DNA of 42,152 nt from Myxococcaceae bacterium (GCA_019694575.1 JAIBBR010000032.1:1-42152), one strand, 5' to 3'. Shown: positions 1 to 8,890, counted from the first letter of the stretch. A program made the numbers and translations. Notes: generated by a model from the sequence alone, not told the origin.

Positions 1-99
1 GGCAACCTGCGCGCTCGCGCTCATTGCCGCCTCGAGCGTCGACCACGACTTGATAATCATCGTTCGAAGTTCACTGGCCGCCCGCCATCTCGCCCAGCT
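1..99 (-). other. Edge region after the RHS stop codon
   Basis: Short stretch between the RHS stop and the window edge. On the minus strand the RHS frame stays open after its stop and has an ATG at position 60 (MIIKSWSTLEAAMSASAQVA, running off the edge). Another minus frame reads YQVVVDARGGNERERAGC. Either a new downstream gene begins here or this is the remnant of a longer RHS C-terminus. The window is too short to decide. Confidence 0.3.
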
Positions 100-3000
100 T
101 CATGCGGATCTCAGTAACCAGTCACAGTACGAGTCGACACGCCGTGCAAGCCGGCCCAGGGTGTTGGCTCTCGAGGGGCAATTCGAAGGCGTGGACACGG
201 AGTCATAATACAACTGCCACATGCCTGCCCCAGCTGAGCCAGTCCACGCCACGGCCGACGTGTTTCTTCCCAGCTTGTCGAAGGCGAAATTCGTGTACCA
301 CGACGTGCCACGGCTTATTTGGTCAGGGCTGCGCCGCGTCGTCACATTGCCCAGGGCGTCATACAGGTACAGCCACCGCCCCTTGCCTCCGCTGCCGTTA
401 TTTGTCCACGGCAACTCGGCAAACACCACGTTACCGAAGTCGTCATACTGGTACTGCGCTGCCTTCGAGGGGCCTTGTGCATCACAAATGCCGCTGACGC
501 CTCCGTCGGTGCTGCAGCCCGTCGCGGTACAGCCACTGTGCACGGCGGTGACGTTGCCGTTTCTGTCGTGGCCGAAGCACGTCGTCTGCGAGGTGCCCGA
601 GGTGCCTGTCGGGTATTGCGTCATTGACGCAAGGCGCTCTGCCCTGTCGTACTTCAAGCGAGCACACAGCGCGCTTAAGGGCTCATCAGGGTTGCTGCCA
701 CTGGGGCCTCCGCAAAAGGCAGGCGCCTCATTGAATGCATTGGCCACACCAGAGACATTGTCTGCTCTGTCGTAGAAGGTTGGAGCCTTCACCGCGTTGG
801 CGCCTTCGCCCGTCACCTTTAGCGTCGCCCGCTTGTGCGCGTCGGTGTAGACGGCGGTGCTGGTGCGCACCACGGTTGCGCTGCCATTCCAGTATGAAGC
901 TGTCTCACCCCCATACGTGCCGTCGGCGTTGTATTTGTAGTCAATTCTTTCTGAAAAATTGCCCGTGCAAGTGAAGTTACTCGTTCCGCTGCAGGCCTTT
1001 TTCGCCTTCCACTGCAGAAGCTTGGTGTAGTTGCCTGAAGTGCAGTCGCTATTGCTTGAGGTGCGGTAGCAGTAAACTTCTCCGTTTCCCTCTGGGTACA
1101 TGGCGCGCGCGAGTTTGCCGTTTTCATACGCATACCGAGTGGTGAGGCCACCTATTGTCTTGGTTAGCACTTGGCCTGCGCTGTCATAGGTATACGTCGT
1201 GTCATTGCCGTTTTCGTCGGTGACGGTGCCTGGCTTTCCACTGGCGTCATAGTTGGCATACGTCGTCGTTAAAGGTGTACCAGCCGCGCAGTCGTCGCTG
1301 CCGTTGACGTAGCGCCGCACTTTATACAGCTGGTTGCGGTTAAAGCCGCTGGCGGTATTGGAGTAGTACTCGTAAGTCGTCACCGGGTGCGCTGACGGGC
1401 ACGCGGTGGCGGTGTCTGCGCTGACGAAGCAGGGCCCGCGGACTTCGAGGGTGCGGCCAAGCGCGTCAGCACTACTGCTGCCGCCGCAACTGCGGGTGTC
1501 GGCGTAGAAGGTGGCCGCCACTTTCGGCACCGTGCTTTGGTAAAAGTCAGCGGTGTAGCCAGACTTCGTTACCTTGCTGAGTCGGTTGTTGGCGTCGTAC
1601 CAATTCTTCGTCACTGCGTTGCTGCCGGAAGACATGATGCTGGCCCGTGTCGTCGTCGACAACAGGCGTTCTCCGTTGCTGCCCATTACATATGCGTAGG
1701 CCTCAGACTCGAGGCTGTCGGTACCCGTGAGAGATGACGCCCCGCGCGCCACACCGCGCTTCTCGAGAGACAAATACAGGGCACCAGCGTCTACTGCCGC
1801 CCACGTGTACTGCTCCCAATTGTCGCGTTTGTTCTTACGTGCGCGCTCGTAACCGGGTACGCCGGCGTCTGTGCAGGCCCATGCATTTTGAATAGTGCCT
1901 TCACTGCATGAGCCTCCGGCGGTGCAGTCATCCGTCTGCTGTAACGTACGTGCCTGCATCGTCTGGCCTTGGTTCCAAAGCACAAGAAACTCTTTGGTGA
2001 AGCCTGAGGAGCTTGTTCCGCCGTCACCAATATGAGCCGTGGCAACTGTTTCGGTCACCTTGACTGGCGTTTCTCCGCAACATTCCTGACCTGACGGGCA
2101 TGAGGTTGTCGACCACGAGAAGCCTAACGTACCTTCTTCGCTGGTATCCGTGGTGACGCGCCCAGATGAATACTCGTGGCTGCTCACCGCCGTGCCGCCA
2201 ATCGCGTAGGCAAACCCCGCATCCGAATATGTATAGGTCTCAGTGCGTTCTGCCAGCGTCACCGAAGCCAAGCGGCCCGCAGTCTCAACACCGCCATCAA
2301 GCACATAGGCATACTCAGCGACGGCAGGCGTTAACACGCCCCCATCGACTGGATTTACAACTGAGACACTGCGAATGACGCATTCTTTGTCAGTTGCGGC
2401 CAGCGGTGAAACCACTGGGTTGGGCAATTGCACGTAGCCAAAGCGCAACGTGACTCCTGAAGTTTTTATTTCCTTAATGAAGGGCACACCCGGGTCAGTC
2501 CCAGCACCTGCGCCTCCGGTAAAACACGTCAAGCCCGCAGGAGCTCCGTAAGTCAACTCAGTCTCAGTTGCTCCGGTGGTACCGAGAATGCGCGAAAGAA
2601 ACACTCGGGGAGCGCCCGGCCCCGGCAGTGCCCACTTCGCTTCGAAAACTAAATTATTGCCGTTGGGTTCTCGTACGACGTAGCCCGCGCTTGTGGTTTC
2701 CAGCAGATGTCTCGTTGACTTGTTGAATATTGCGGGGCGATTGACGCACGGCGCCGAGGCACACGCTTCAAAAATCACGAGCTCTCCACCCGGTAGACGG
2801 ACGTAGCGGAGATTTCCAACAGGCACTACCAACGAAACGTAGTTGTGCCACCAGTCTACGGCGCCATTCACGGAACTGTGTCCAGCTCCAAACGGCGTCG
2901 GCACCTGGGCTAACGCCATGTCGGCGACCCAATCTTTTGGGTCGCTGCTGAATCGCCGCGTCAACTCGAACGTGCCAGCCCCTGTGCTCGTCTTAAAATC

Positions 3001-3450
3001 ACTGGCGGCAAAAACAGTTGTCCCCGAAAAGAGCGACACCGGGTCGCCCTCTGTCGGTGAGCACGGGTTGGGAGGTCCTTTGGGGCGTGGTGGCACTCCG
3101 GCGTTAATGCAGTGGGTTTGACCATCAGAATCCATGGCGCATGAGGTGCCGCTCGAGCAGCAGCCGATTCCACCGTACGACTGCTTGCATGGCGTCGTGT
3201 CAGACGTACAACAAGCCATAAACCAAGTGGCGGGAACCCGGTAGTATTGACACGATGTCCCCACGGGACAGGTCGCACATGCGACGCCTGTACCCATGGG
3301 GTTCGTAACACAAACGTACTCGTCATCCGAAATACAAATATTGCAGGTTTCGTCGAACGTTCGGCCCGGGTCTCCACACATCTGTGATTGAGCCGAAACT
3401 GTGAAGGACAAGAGAACAACCACTGCCGCTAAGACTGGGCGGTACGTCAT
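100..3450 (-). CDS. Secreted RHS/YD-repeat protein, short or truncated C-terminus
   Basis: A 1116-residue exported protein. The start is ATG at 3450, which overlaps the stop of the upstream lipoprotein gene (ATGA) and is followed directly by a signal peptide (MTYRPVLAAVVVLLSFTVSA). Residues about 25-120 are very Cys-rich. A segment beginning GDPVSLFSGTTVFAASDF resembles the N-terminal module of RHS proteins (DUF6531-like). The second half carries many YD repeats, such as YTYDSAGQVLTKTIGGLTTR and YLYDALGNVTTRRSPDQ. RHS proteins usually form a large beta-cocoon ending in a conserved DPxGL-type motif and then a variable, often toxic, tip. Neither is visible: the protein stops soon after LGRLARRVDSYCD. 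Third-position bias looks less G/C-strict than in neighbours, which may mean recent acquisition. Function, secretion route and target are unknown. Confidence 0.85.
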   Translation of the reverse strand: MTYRPVLAAVVVLLSFTVSAQSQMCGDPGRTFDETCNICISDDEYVCVTNPMGTGVACATCPVGTSCQYYRVPATWFMACCTSDTTPCKQSYGGIGCCSSGTSCAMDSDGQTHCINAGVPPRPKGPPNPCSPTEGDPVSLFSGTTVFAASDFKTSTGAGTFELTRRFSSDPKDWVADMALAQVPTPFGAGHSSVNGAVDWWHNYVSLVVPVGNLRYVRLPGGELVIFEACASAPCVNRPAIFNKSTRHLLETTSAGYVVREPNGNNLVFEAKWALPGPGAPRVFLSRILGTTGATETELTYGAPAGLTCFTGGAGAGTDPGVPFIKEIKTSGVTLRFGYVQLPNPVVSPLAATDKECVIRSVSVVNPVDGGVLTPAVAEYAYVLDGGVETAGRLASVTLAERTETYTYSDAGFAYAIGGTAVSSHEYSSGRVTTDTSEEGTLGFSWSTTSCPSGQECCGETPVKVTETVATAHIGDGGTSSSGFTKEFLVLWNQGQTMQARTLQQTDDCTAGGSCSEGTIQNAWACTDAGVPGYERARKNKRDNWEQYTWAAVDAGALYLSLEKRGVARGASSLTGTDSLESEAYAYVMGSNGERLLSTTTRASIMSSGSNAVTKNWYDANNRLSKVTKSGYTADFYQSTVPKVAATFYADTRSCGGSSSADALGRTLEVRGPCFVSADTATACPSAHPVTTYEYYSNTASGFNRNQLYKVRRYVNGSDDCAAGTPLTTTYANYDASGKPGTVTDENGNDTTYTYDSAGQVLTKTIGGLTTRYAYENGKLARAMYPEGNGEVYCYRTSSNSDCTSGNYTKLLQWKAKKACSGTSNFTCTGNFSERIDYKYNADGTYGGETASYWNGSATVVRTSTAVYTDAHKRATLKVTGEGANAVKAPTFYDRADNVSGVANAFNEAPAFCGGPSGSNPDEPLSALCARLKYDRAERLASMTQYPTGTSGTSQTTCFGHDRNGNVTAVHSGCTATGCSTDGGVSGICDAQGPSKAAQYQYDDFGNVVFAELPWTNNGSGGKGRWLYLYDALGNVTTRRSPDQISRGTSWYTNFAFDKLGRNTSAVAWTGSAGAGMWQLYYDSVSTPSNCPSRANTLGRLARRVDSYCDWLLRSA

Positions 3451-3821
3451 GGAGTCGCCTCGGCTCTCTGTGAAACCCACGTCGGGCTGGCCACACATGC
3501 ACGCCTCCCGGGGTACCACTCGACGCACTTGAACTGACCATGGCCGCAATCTTCATGTGACTTGCATTCTTTCGAGCAGAACCAGCGCTCCAGAGGAGAG
3601 AGCATCTGCTTCGCATGGTCCATATGCATGCAGATGCCGGTGCGGCAGTCAGAGGCGCCCTCACACGCCTCGCCGTAAAACTTCGTCGCCACCGGCTTCT
3701 CGCCAAAGACAGCAGCTCGGGGAATCTCTTCCACCACGCCTGAACCAGCAGACTGGCCGTCGTCGCCTTCAGAACAAGCACAAATCGACAGCGCGGCCGC
3801 TGCCAAAAACGAGAATTTCAC
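3447..3821 (-). CDS. Small Cys-rich lipoprotein upstream of the RHS gene
   Basis: A 124-residue predicted lipoprotein with a GTG start preceded by AAAAAAGGGGAAAAC, a good ribosome site. The N-terminus MKFSFLAAAALSICACSEG has a lipobox-like end (ICA before Cys16). The rest is a small domain rich in spaced cysteines (GEACEGASDC, RTGIC, WFCSKECKSHEDCG, FKC, RRAC), a pattern typical of disulfide-rich modules in myxobacterial lipoproteins. Its stop overlaps the RHS start by four bases, so the two are probably translated together. It could be a partner or anchoring factor of the RHS protein, which is inference from coupling alone. Confidence 0.8.
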   Translation of the reverse strand: MKFSFLAAAALSICACSEGDDGQSAGSGVVEEIPRAAVFGEKPVATKFYGEACEGASDCRTGICMHMDHAKQMLSPLERWFCSKECKSHEDCGHGQFKCVEWYPGRRACVASPTWVSQRAEATP

Positions 3822-3943
3822 GTTTTCCCCTTTTTTACAGAATTAAAGGGTCTCTTTCATGCTACCTGTCTTCTGGCAATCGCAAAGTTTGTATTTGTTT
3901 GTGCCCGAAGCGACTTGCAAGTCAGACAACAGCAAGTTCACGT
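3822..3943. other. Short intergenic spacer
   Basis: 122 bp between two minus-strand genes. It holds the AAAAAAGGGGA ribosome site of the downstream lipoprotein gene and an A/T-rich stretch that could contain its promoter. No convincing -35/-10 pair, terminator hairpin or small gene was seen. Confidence 0.4.
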
Positions 3944-5491
3944 TCAGGGCCGCCGCGGCTCCGAGCTCGCACCACCCGCCAAACGCGCCCAGATTCCTTG
4001 GTAAGTCGCAATCGTCTTCGACCCATTCTGCCGGTACTCGTCGTAGGTCTTGAAGTTCTCGTACTCGACGCCAATTCGCCCGCCGATACCGGCCGTGTCG
4101 AGAGCCAACGTCACATCGCCCGCGTTCTGCTTCGCGCGCGCCTGCGTGTTGTTCACCTTGAACTCGAAACCCAACGTCGTCGGAGGCCGCGCATGCAACG
4201 GCTGAACAATGGTGTTCGCGTTGAAATACTCATTCCCCGACGCAAGCTCGGCCGGCACCGCTGACTGCTCGAGAAGGCGCAGCTTGCCATCGACGAGAAA
4301 CGGGTTGCCTCCCGCATAACCCTTCTTCTGTGGCACCAACGTGACGCTCACGTCTTTGCCCGCCATCACATGCGCGCCCAACCGCAACAGTAAGTCGTCG
4401 AACACTTCGATGTTCTGAAACATCCAGGTGGTTTTGCCTCGCGACGCCAACTGCGCCGTGCGGCCCGACTGATCTAAATAGGCCTTCGCCTTCCCGGCGC
4501 CCTCGCCGATAGGCGCCGTACCTTTTACTGGCTCACCGGTCGTCGCATGCATTGCCGGCAACCCAATTTGGTACCCGAACAAGTGCGTGTCGCCTGCACG
4601 ATCGGCATTGGCAAAATATTTCTCGAGGGCCGACACAATCGTGGCCTGCACCTTCGCATCGGGGTGAAACTGCCTGGTACGAAAGTTTGCCCTAAATTCC
4701 TGCAAAAACTCTGCAATGGGAGCATGCGTCTGTTCGCTGGTCCATACATCAAACGAAATGTATGTGTTTGCTTTGTGGCTCGCGAGCGCCACGTCGACCA
4801 ACTTCATCACCAACGGGTTGAACGCGCGGGGGTGTGACCTGACCGGCGCCACAATCGATTCAATCACCTGCTCCGCTTCACGCCGCAACACACTTGCCAC
4901 CGCATTCACGTCTTCACCGGCCAACACGTCGCGATTCATCATGAAGAGCACGTCATCAGTATTCTTCGCGTTGACAACCTGGCTGGCATGAACGAGCCGG
5001 TTGAAGTCTGCCGGAGTTATCAACTCAGCCAAGTTGAGAGGCACCATCGCTTTGACCTGCCCGCCTCCGCGCGCCCACAAGCCGGCTCCGCTGCTGAAGA
5101 CGTGCAACGTCGGAGCATGGGCATTTCCCACCGCACTAATCGCTTCTGCCTTCGCCGGGTCAAGGTGATTGAAATCGAGTGACAGCTCGGTCGACCCCAC
5201 CCGCTTGATCTCGCCCGCCGGAGGCTGCGTCAACGTACCGGCGCGCACGGTCTCGAGAAACTGCTTCGAAATCGACGCCACATGCTCTGGCGGTGCATCG
5301 ACGAAATGCCCCAAACGCGATGCATAGGGAGCCAGCACCGCGGTCGAAATTTTCACCGCCGGCTTTGCACGCGCAACCCCGCGTTTCCAGCTGTCGTCGT
5401 GAACAGCAGGCGTCGAAGCATTCGGCTTCGCGCTCCTCGAAGCGGGAGGCGGCAACGGAGGACGTTTCGATAGAACAACTTTTCTGGCCAC
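3944..5491 (-). CDS. Divergent UDPGP-family (UDP-sugar pyrophosphorylase-like) protein
   Basis: A 515-residue protein starting at GTG 5491. After a Pro/Ala/Ser-rich leader (1-50), the order of features resembles UTP:sugar-1-phosphate uridylyltransferases of the eukaryote-type UDPGP family. A loop at residues 133-151 (FSSGAGLWARGGGQVKAMVP) lines up with VAGGLGERLGxxGIKVALP of UDP-sugar pyrophosphorylases and keeps the Lys. A GEGAGKAKAYLDQSG segment (329-343) sits where PPGHGDxYxxxxxSG occurs. FQNIEVFDD (358-366) matches the VxNxDNLGAxxD position. GGNPFLVDGKLRLLEQSAVP (394-413) and FNANTI match GGxxxxxxGKxxLLExxQVP and FNTNN. Known enzymes make UDP-sugars from UTP and sugar-1-phosphate. Several glycines and acidic residues differ here, so activity is uncertain. 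No membrane segment or signal peptide is seen. It is divergent from the ammonium transporter gene. Confidence 0.5.
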   Translation of the reverse strand: MARKVVLSKRPPLPPPASRSAKPNASTPAVHDDSWKRGVARAKPAVKISTAVLAPYASRLGHFVDAPPEHVASISKQFLETVRAGTLTQPPAGEIKRVGSTELSLDFNHLDPAKAEAISAVGNAHAPTLHVFSSGAGLWARGGGQVKAMVPLNLAELITPADFNRLVHASQVVNAKNTDDVLFMMNRDVLAGEDVNAVASVLRREAEQVIESIVAPVRSHPRAFNPLVMKLVDVALASHKANTYISFDVWTSEQTHAPIAEFLQEFRANFRTRQFHPDAKVQATIVSALEKYFANADRAGDTHLFGYQIGLPAMHATTGEPVKGTAPIGEGAGKAKAYLDQSGRTAQLASRGKTTWMFQNIEVFDDLLLRLGAHVMAGKDVSVTLVPQKKGYAGGNPFLVDGKLRLLEQSAVPAELASGNEYFNANTIVQPLHARPPTTLGFEFKVNNTQARAKQNAGDVTLALDTAGIGGRIGVEYENFKTYDEYRQNGSKTIATYQGIWARLAGGASSEPRRP

Positions 5492-5593
5492 GAATGAACC
5501 CTACGCGATTGCACTTCATCGCGCCCGATTTAGAACCCACTCGTTTCTCGCCGTTTGGTGGCCACCGCCGAACGTGACGTCTATGGTCCACGC

Positions 5594-6832
5594 GTGCCTA
5601 ACAACGCCGCCATCGACTCAGGGTCTACCGCTTGGATGCTCGCCAGCTCCGCGATGGTACTGCTGATGGTGCCTGGCCTCGCCCTCTTCTACGGCGGCAT
5701 GGTGCGCCGCAAAAACGTGCTCGCCACGATGATGATGAGCTTCGTGGCGATGGCGATCGTCGGCGTGCAGTGGGTGCTGGTCGGCTATGCGCTCTCATTC
5801 GGGCACAGCCATGGCGGCTTGATCGGCTGGGACAACGAGCTCTTCGCCCTGCAAGGCGTGTCACACCAAAAGCTCTTCGCCGACAAAGCGATACCCGAGT
5901 TGGTCTTCGTCATGTTTCAAGGCAAGTTCGCGATCATCACGCCGGCGCTCATTTCGGGGGCAATCGCCGAACGCATGCGCTTTCGCAGCTTCTTGGTCTT
6001 CACCGTGTTGTGGACCACCCTCGTCTACTGCCCACTGGCGCATTGGGTGTGGGCTGACGGCGGCTGGCTCTTCAAGCTCGGCGTGCTCGACTTCGCTGGA
6101 GGCACCGTCGTGCACATCGCCGCGGGCGTGTCGGCGCTGGTCCTCGCGCTCATGGTGGGCGCGCGCAAAGACGTCGAAAAGGGGCACGCCATTCTTCCCA
6201 ACAATTTGGTGCTCACGCTCACCGGAGCAGGCTTGCTGTGGTTCGGCTGGTTCGGCTTCAACGCCGGCAGCGCGGTCGCGGCAGACCACCCGGTCGCCGG
6301 CGCCGTGGCTGGCTTAGCCTTCGCCACCACCCAATCGGCCGCGGCAGCAGCGGGCATCATGTGGATGCTGGTTGAGCGTTGGCACCACGGGAAAATCACC
6401 TCGCTCGGCCTGGCGTCGGGCATCGTCGCGGGCCTGGTAGCGGTGACTCCCGCAGCTGGCCACATTCGCCCCGCGGCGGCGTTACTGCTGGGCGCCACTG
6501 CGTCGGTGGTTTGCTACAGCGCGGTGCAACTCAAAAGCCGGCTCGGCTTCGACGACAGCCTCGACGCATTCGGCGTTCACGGCGTGGGCGGCATTTGGGG
6601 AGCCCTGCTGGTGGGCGCACTCTGTTTTACGCCAGTGGCTGCGAGCTTGGAGCAAGTGGGCAAGCAGGCGCTCGGCGTGCTAGCGGCCGCGGCATTCGCC
6701 GGCATCGGCACTTTCGTGATTGCGCAAGCGCTTAAACGCCTGTGGGGCCTGCGCGTGAGTGAGCAGCAAGAGCGCGACGGGCTCGACGTACATGTGCATG
6801 GCGAGCGCGGCTACCACTTCGATCAGGTCTAA
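5594..6832 (+). CDS. amt: Ammonium transporter, Amt family
   Basis: A membrane channel for ammonium/ammonia of about 412 residues with around eleven hydrophobic segments. Family marks are clear: PGLALFYGGMVRRKN near the N-terminus, FQGKFAIITPALISGAIAER, the pore histidines in DFAGGTVVHIAAG (about residue 174) and DAFGVHGVGGIWGAL (about residue 329), and NLVLTLTGAGLLWFGWFGFN. GTG at 5594 is preferred because the usual Amt N-terminus begins just before SGSTAWMLAS. TTG 5555 or GTG 5558 in the same frame would add about a dozen polar residues. No strong ribosome site marks any of them. A PII gene follows 12 bp downstream, the usual amtB-glnK arrangement, in which PII blocks the channel when nitrogen is plentiful. 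Confidence 0.93.
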   Translation: MPNNAAIDSGSTAWMLASSAMVLLMVPGLALFYGGMVRRKNVLATMMMSFVAMAIVGVQWVLVGYALSFGHSHGGLIGWDNELFALQGVSHQKLFADKAIPELVFVMFQGKFAIITPALISGAIAERMRFRSFLVFTVLWTTLVYCPLAHWVWADGGWLFKLGVLDFAGGTVVHIAAGVSALVLALMVGARKDVEKGHAILPNNLVLTLTGAGLLWFGWFGFNAGSAVAADHPVAGAVAGLAFATTQSAAAAAGIMWMLVERWHHGKITSLGLASGIVAGLVAVTPAAGHIRPAAALLLGATASVVCYSAVQLKSRLGFDDSLDAFGVHGVGGIWGALLVGALCFTPVAASLEQVGKQALGVLAAAAFAGIGTFVIAQALKRLWGLRVSEQQERDGLDVHVHGERGYHFDQV

Positions 6833-6844
6833 GGAGCGCGGCAT

Positions 6845-7195
6845 ATGAAGATGATCATCGCGTTGATTCGCCCCGATCGCCTAGACGCAGTCGAAAAGGC
6901 ACTCGCCCAGGTGCTCGACGAGGGCGACAACTTTCGCCTCACCATCGACACCGTTGAGGGCCGCGGCCGGCAAGCAGGCGAGGTCGAATATGTACGTGGA
7001 CGCGAAGTGCAAGTGCGCACCGTGCAGAAAACACGCCTTACCATTGCGGTGAATGAGGCTTACGTCGAAAAGACGATCGCCGCGATTGTCGCCGGAGCCA
7101 AAGAAGGCGAAGTGGGCGACGGCAAAATCTTCGTGCTGCCTCTCGACGAAGTGGTTCGCATTCGCACCGGCGAGCGCGGAGCAAAAGCGATCTAA
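6845..7195 (+). CDS. glnB: PII nitrogen regulatory protein without the uridylylated tyrosine
   Basis: A 116-residue PII signal-transduction protein. ATG 6845 is preceded by AAGGAG at good spacing. Family marks are MKMIIALIRPDRL at the start, the B-loop EGEVGDGKIFVLP and the C-terminal RIRTGERG. The T-loop GRGRQAGEVEYVRGREVQV keeps the 2-oxoglutarate-binding Gln (Q43, canonical Q39). It has Val55 at the canonical Tyr51 uridylylation site, Val50 at Tyr46 and Ala44 at Lys40. About four extra residues precede the T-loop. Tyr49 remains but sits one position off canonical 46. GlnD-type uridylylation at the standard residue is therefore impossible; control may be by ligands only. It is co-transcribed with amt. 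Its stop codon interlocks with that of the opposing gene. Confidence 0.95.
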   Translation: MKMIIALIRPDRLDAVEKALAQVLDEGDNFRLTIDTVEGRGRQAGEVEYVRGREVQVRTVQKTRLTIAVNEAYVEKTIAAIVAGAKEGEVGDGKIFVLPLDEVVRIRTGERGAKAI

Positions 7196-7848
7196 GCGCG
7201 TGCGGCCTCGGTGAAGACTTCGTCGAGCGTAAAAATGCGTGTGCCGCCCGAAGCATCGAGCGCCGCGTTGATCATCGCCTTCGCTACGACCGAGCCATGA
7301 ATTTCGCGCCGCCTACGCGCGATGCCGACAGCATTGAGCGCGGCCAGCATGACGCTACCGACCTTTTCGCCGAAGCGGGCGTCTTTGCGATTTCCTCCCA
7401 GCAGGCTGGGCCGCATGATGCGAATCTGGGTAAAGCCAAGCCTTTGCACGTCGCGATCAAGCTCTCCTTTGATGCGGCTGTAAAAAATGCCAGAGGTGGC
7501 ATTTGCCGACGCGGCTGAAACAAGCACGTACACCGGCACCCCATTGGCGGCGGCAGCCTGCGCGAAATCGAGCTGATATTGGTAGTCGACTTTGCGTTGG
7601 GCTTCTTGGCTGCCTGCTGCCTTGATTGTCGTTCCCAGTGAAGAAAAAGCAACGTCGCCTCTTACCAACGACGCCCATGAAGAGGGCGCCGCGAAGTCAA
7701 TAACGTGCTGCTCGAGCTTGGGGTGCGGCAGGTCGACTTTTTTGCGGCCCAGCGAAATCACTTTGCCGAAGCGCTCGTCTGCCAGCAGTTGAGTCAAAAG
7801 CTCCGAGCCAACCAGGCCAGTGGCGCCAATCATCACCGCGGTCTTCAT
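7192..7848 (-). CDS. TIP30/HTATIP2-like NAD(P)-binding Rossmann protein
   Basis: A 218-residue short-chain-dehydrogenase-like protein of the atypical group that includes human TIP30 and the YbjT/NmrA relatives. It begins with the dinucleotide loop IGATGLVGSELL (residues 7-18), followed by FSSLGTT, VYVLVSAASAN and YSRIKGELD (a YxxxK pair), then RPSLLGG. These fit a reductase or epimerase fold that binds NADP. The substrate is unknown. Its stop overlaps the PII stop, tail to tail. The gene upstream on the same strand (CPBP protease) ends 23 bp before its start, so the two are probably transcribed together. Confidence 0.85.
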   Translation of the reverse strand: MKTAVMIGATGLVGSELLTQLLADERFGKVISLGRKKVDLPHPKLEQHVIDFAAPSSWASLVRGDVAFSSLGTTIKAAGSQEAQRKVDYQYQLDFAQAAAANGVPVYVLVSAASANATSGIFYSRIKGELDRDVQRLGFTQIRIMRPSLLGGNRKDARFGEKVGSVMLAALNAVGIARRRREIHGSVVAKAMINAALDASGGTRIFTLDEVFTEAARA

Positions 7849-7871
7849 GACGCGGGTGGTATCACATGCTG

Positions 7872-8759
7872 CTAAAGCGCAGCCACGCGTAATTCACCGT
7901 CGCGCTGTTCCGGTGCACGAAGCGCGACAATGGACCTTCGGGCCACCCAGACCACCAATACAATCTCGACAACGATGTTCACCACGCCACCCTCACCCAC
8001 CCAAAGGCTCTTGCCAGCGGTGGAACGATCAAACACGTTCTGAATGATCGCGTTGTAGGCAGCATGCGCAATCGCCGCGGGCCACACGCTCCCCGAGCGG
8101 AGTCGTAAGTACCCGAAGAAATACGACGCGGCCAATACGCCCACAGTGAACATCGGTATCGCCAGCACGATGTTGGCGCCGACCACGTATTGCCCCGTCA
8201 CAATCAGCGGCAGGTGCCACACAGCCCACAACAAGCCCCCGAGTAAAATCGGCCGGGGAATGCCTGCGTCACGCATTCGCAGCAGCAAATAGCCCCGCCA
8301 GCCCAGCTCTTCGCCCAACGCCACCGAAAGCCCGAAGACAGTGCCAAGGCCGCCGTTGGTCAGAAGCAGAAGCAGAAAGTCGACCAGAGTCGACGACGCC
8401 GCCGGGCCACCTCGCTCGGCCTGAATCTGAAACGTCGCGATGCCCGTTGCCCATGCAAAACCATAGGCCAGAACTCCACTGAGAACCGGGAAGAGAAGAG
8501 CAAGCCCTGCGGCGCGCCAACCTTCATTGCCTCCCCACCGCAAGGAAATGTCTTTGAACCCTTCGTGGCACACCCAGCGGGCTGCGAGGGAAGCAAAAAA
8601 CGGAGTCCACATTAGAGCCGCGACGTAATGAAAACCCAGCGACTCAAGCGGCTTGCCAGTTCGGTAAATCAACCCTTCGACAGTCGCGCTCAGCACGAGA
8701 AGCGCGACCGCAAAAACAATGAGGCTTCGTCGCGCTTGCGCTCGGCTCGGAGGCTTCAT
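7872..8759 (-). CDS. CPBP-family intramembrane metalloprotease (CAAX protease-like)
   Basis: A 295-residue multi-pass membrane protein of the Abi/CPBP family. The three family motifs are present: GEELGWRGYLLLRM (E150, E151, R155), WAVWHLPL (H182) and AHAAYNAIIQ (H232, N236). These residues form the zinc-binding catalytic centre in Rce1-like enzymes. About eight hydrophobic segments are visible. Bacterial members serve in peptide processing, bacteriocin immunity or unknown roles; nothing nearby names a substrate. It probably shares a transcript with the downstream TIP30-like gene. No strong ribosome site was seen before the ATG. Confidence 0.9.
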   Translation of the reverse strand: MKPPSRAQARRSLIVFAVALLVLSATVEGLIYRTGKPLESLGFHYVAALMWTPFFASLAARWVCHEGFKDISLRWGGNEGWRAAGLALLFPVLSGVLAYGFAWATGIATFQIQAERGGPAASSTLVDFLLLLLTNGGLGTVFGLSVALGEELGWRGYLLLRMRDAGIPRPILLGGLLWAVWHLPLIVTGQYVVGANIVLAIPMFTVGVLAASYFFGYLRLRSGSVWPAAIAHAAYNAIIQNVFDRSTAGKSLWVGEGGVVNIVVEIVLVVWVARRSIVALRAPEQRDGELRVAAL

Positions 8760-8890
8760 CGGCTCGCTGGCCTTACACGCCGAAGCGGCCGTTCACAACC
8801 TACGCATTGAGCGGCTGATCTGACGCTATTTGCTGATTGGGAAGAACTTCGCGCCTACCGACTGACATTGGAGCACTTCACGTCAGGCGG

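Noticed and set aside
3859-4053. Small plus-strand frame in the 3.8-4.0 kb gap
   Set aside because: No ribosome site; it runs into the 3' end of the UDPGP-like gene and has no recognisable features.
5861-6498. Overlapping minus-strand open frames inside the ammonium transporter gene
   Set aside because: The plus strand has unmistakable Amt motifs along its full length. The antisense frames have no recognisable domains.
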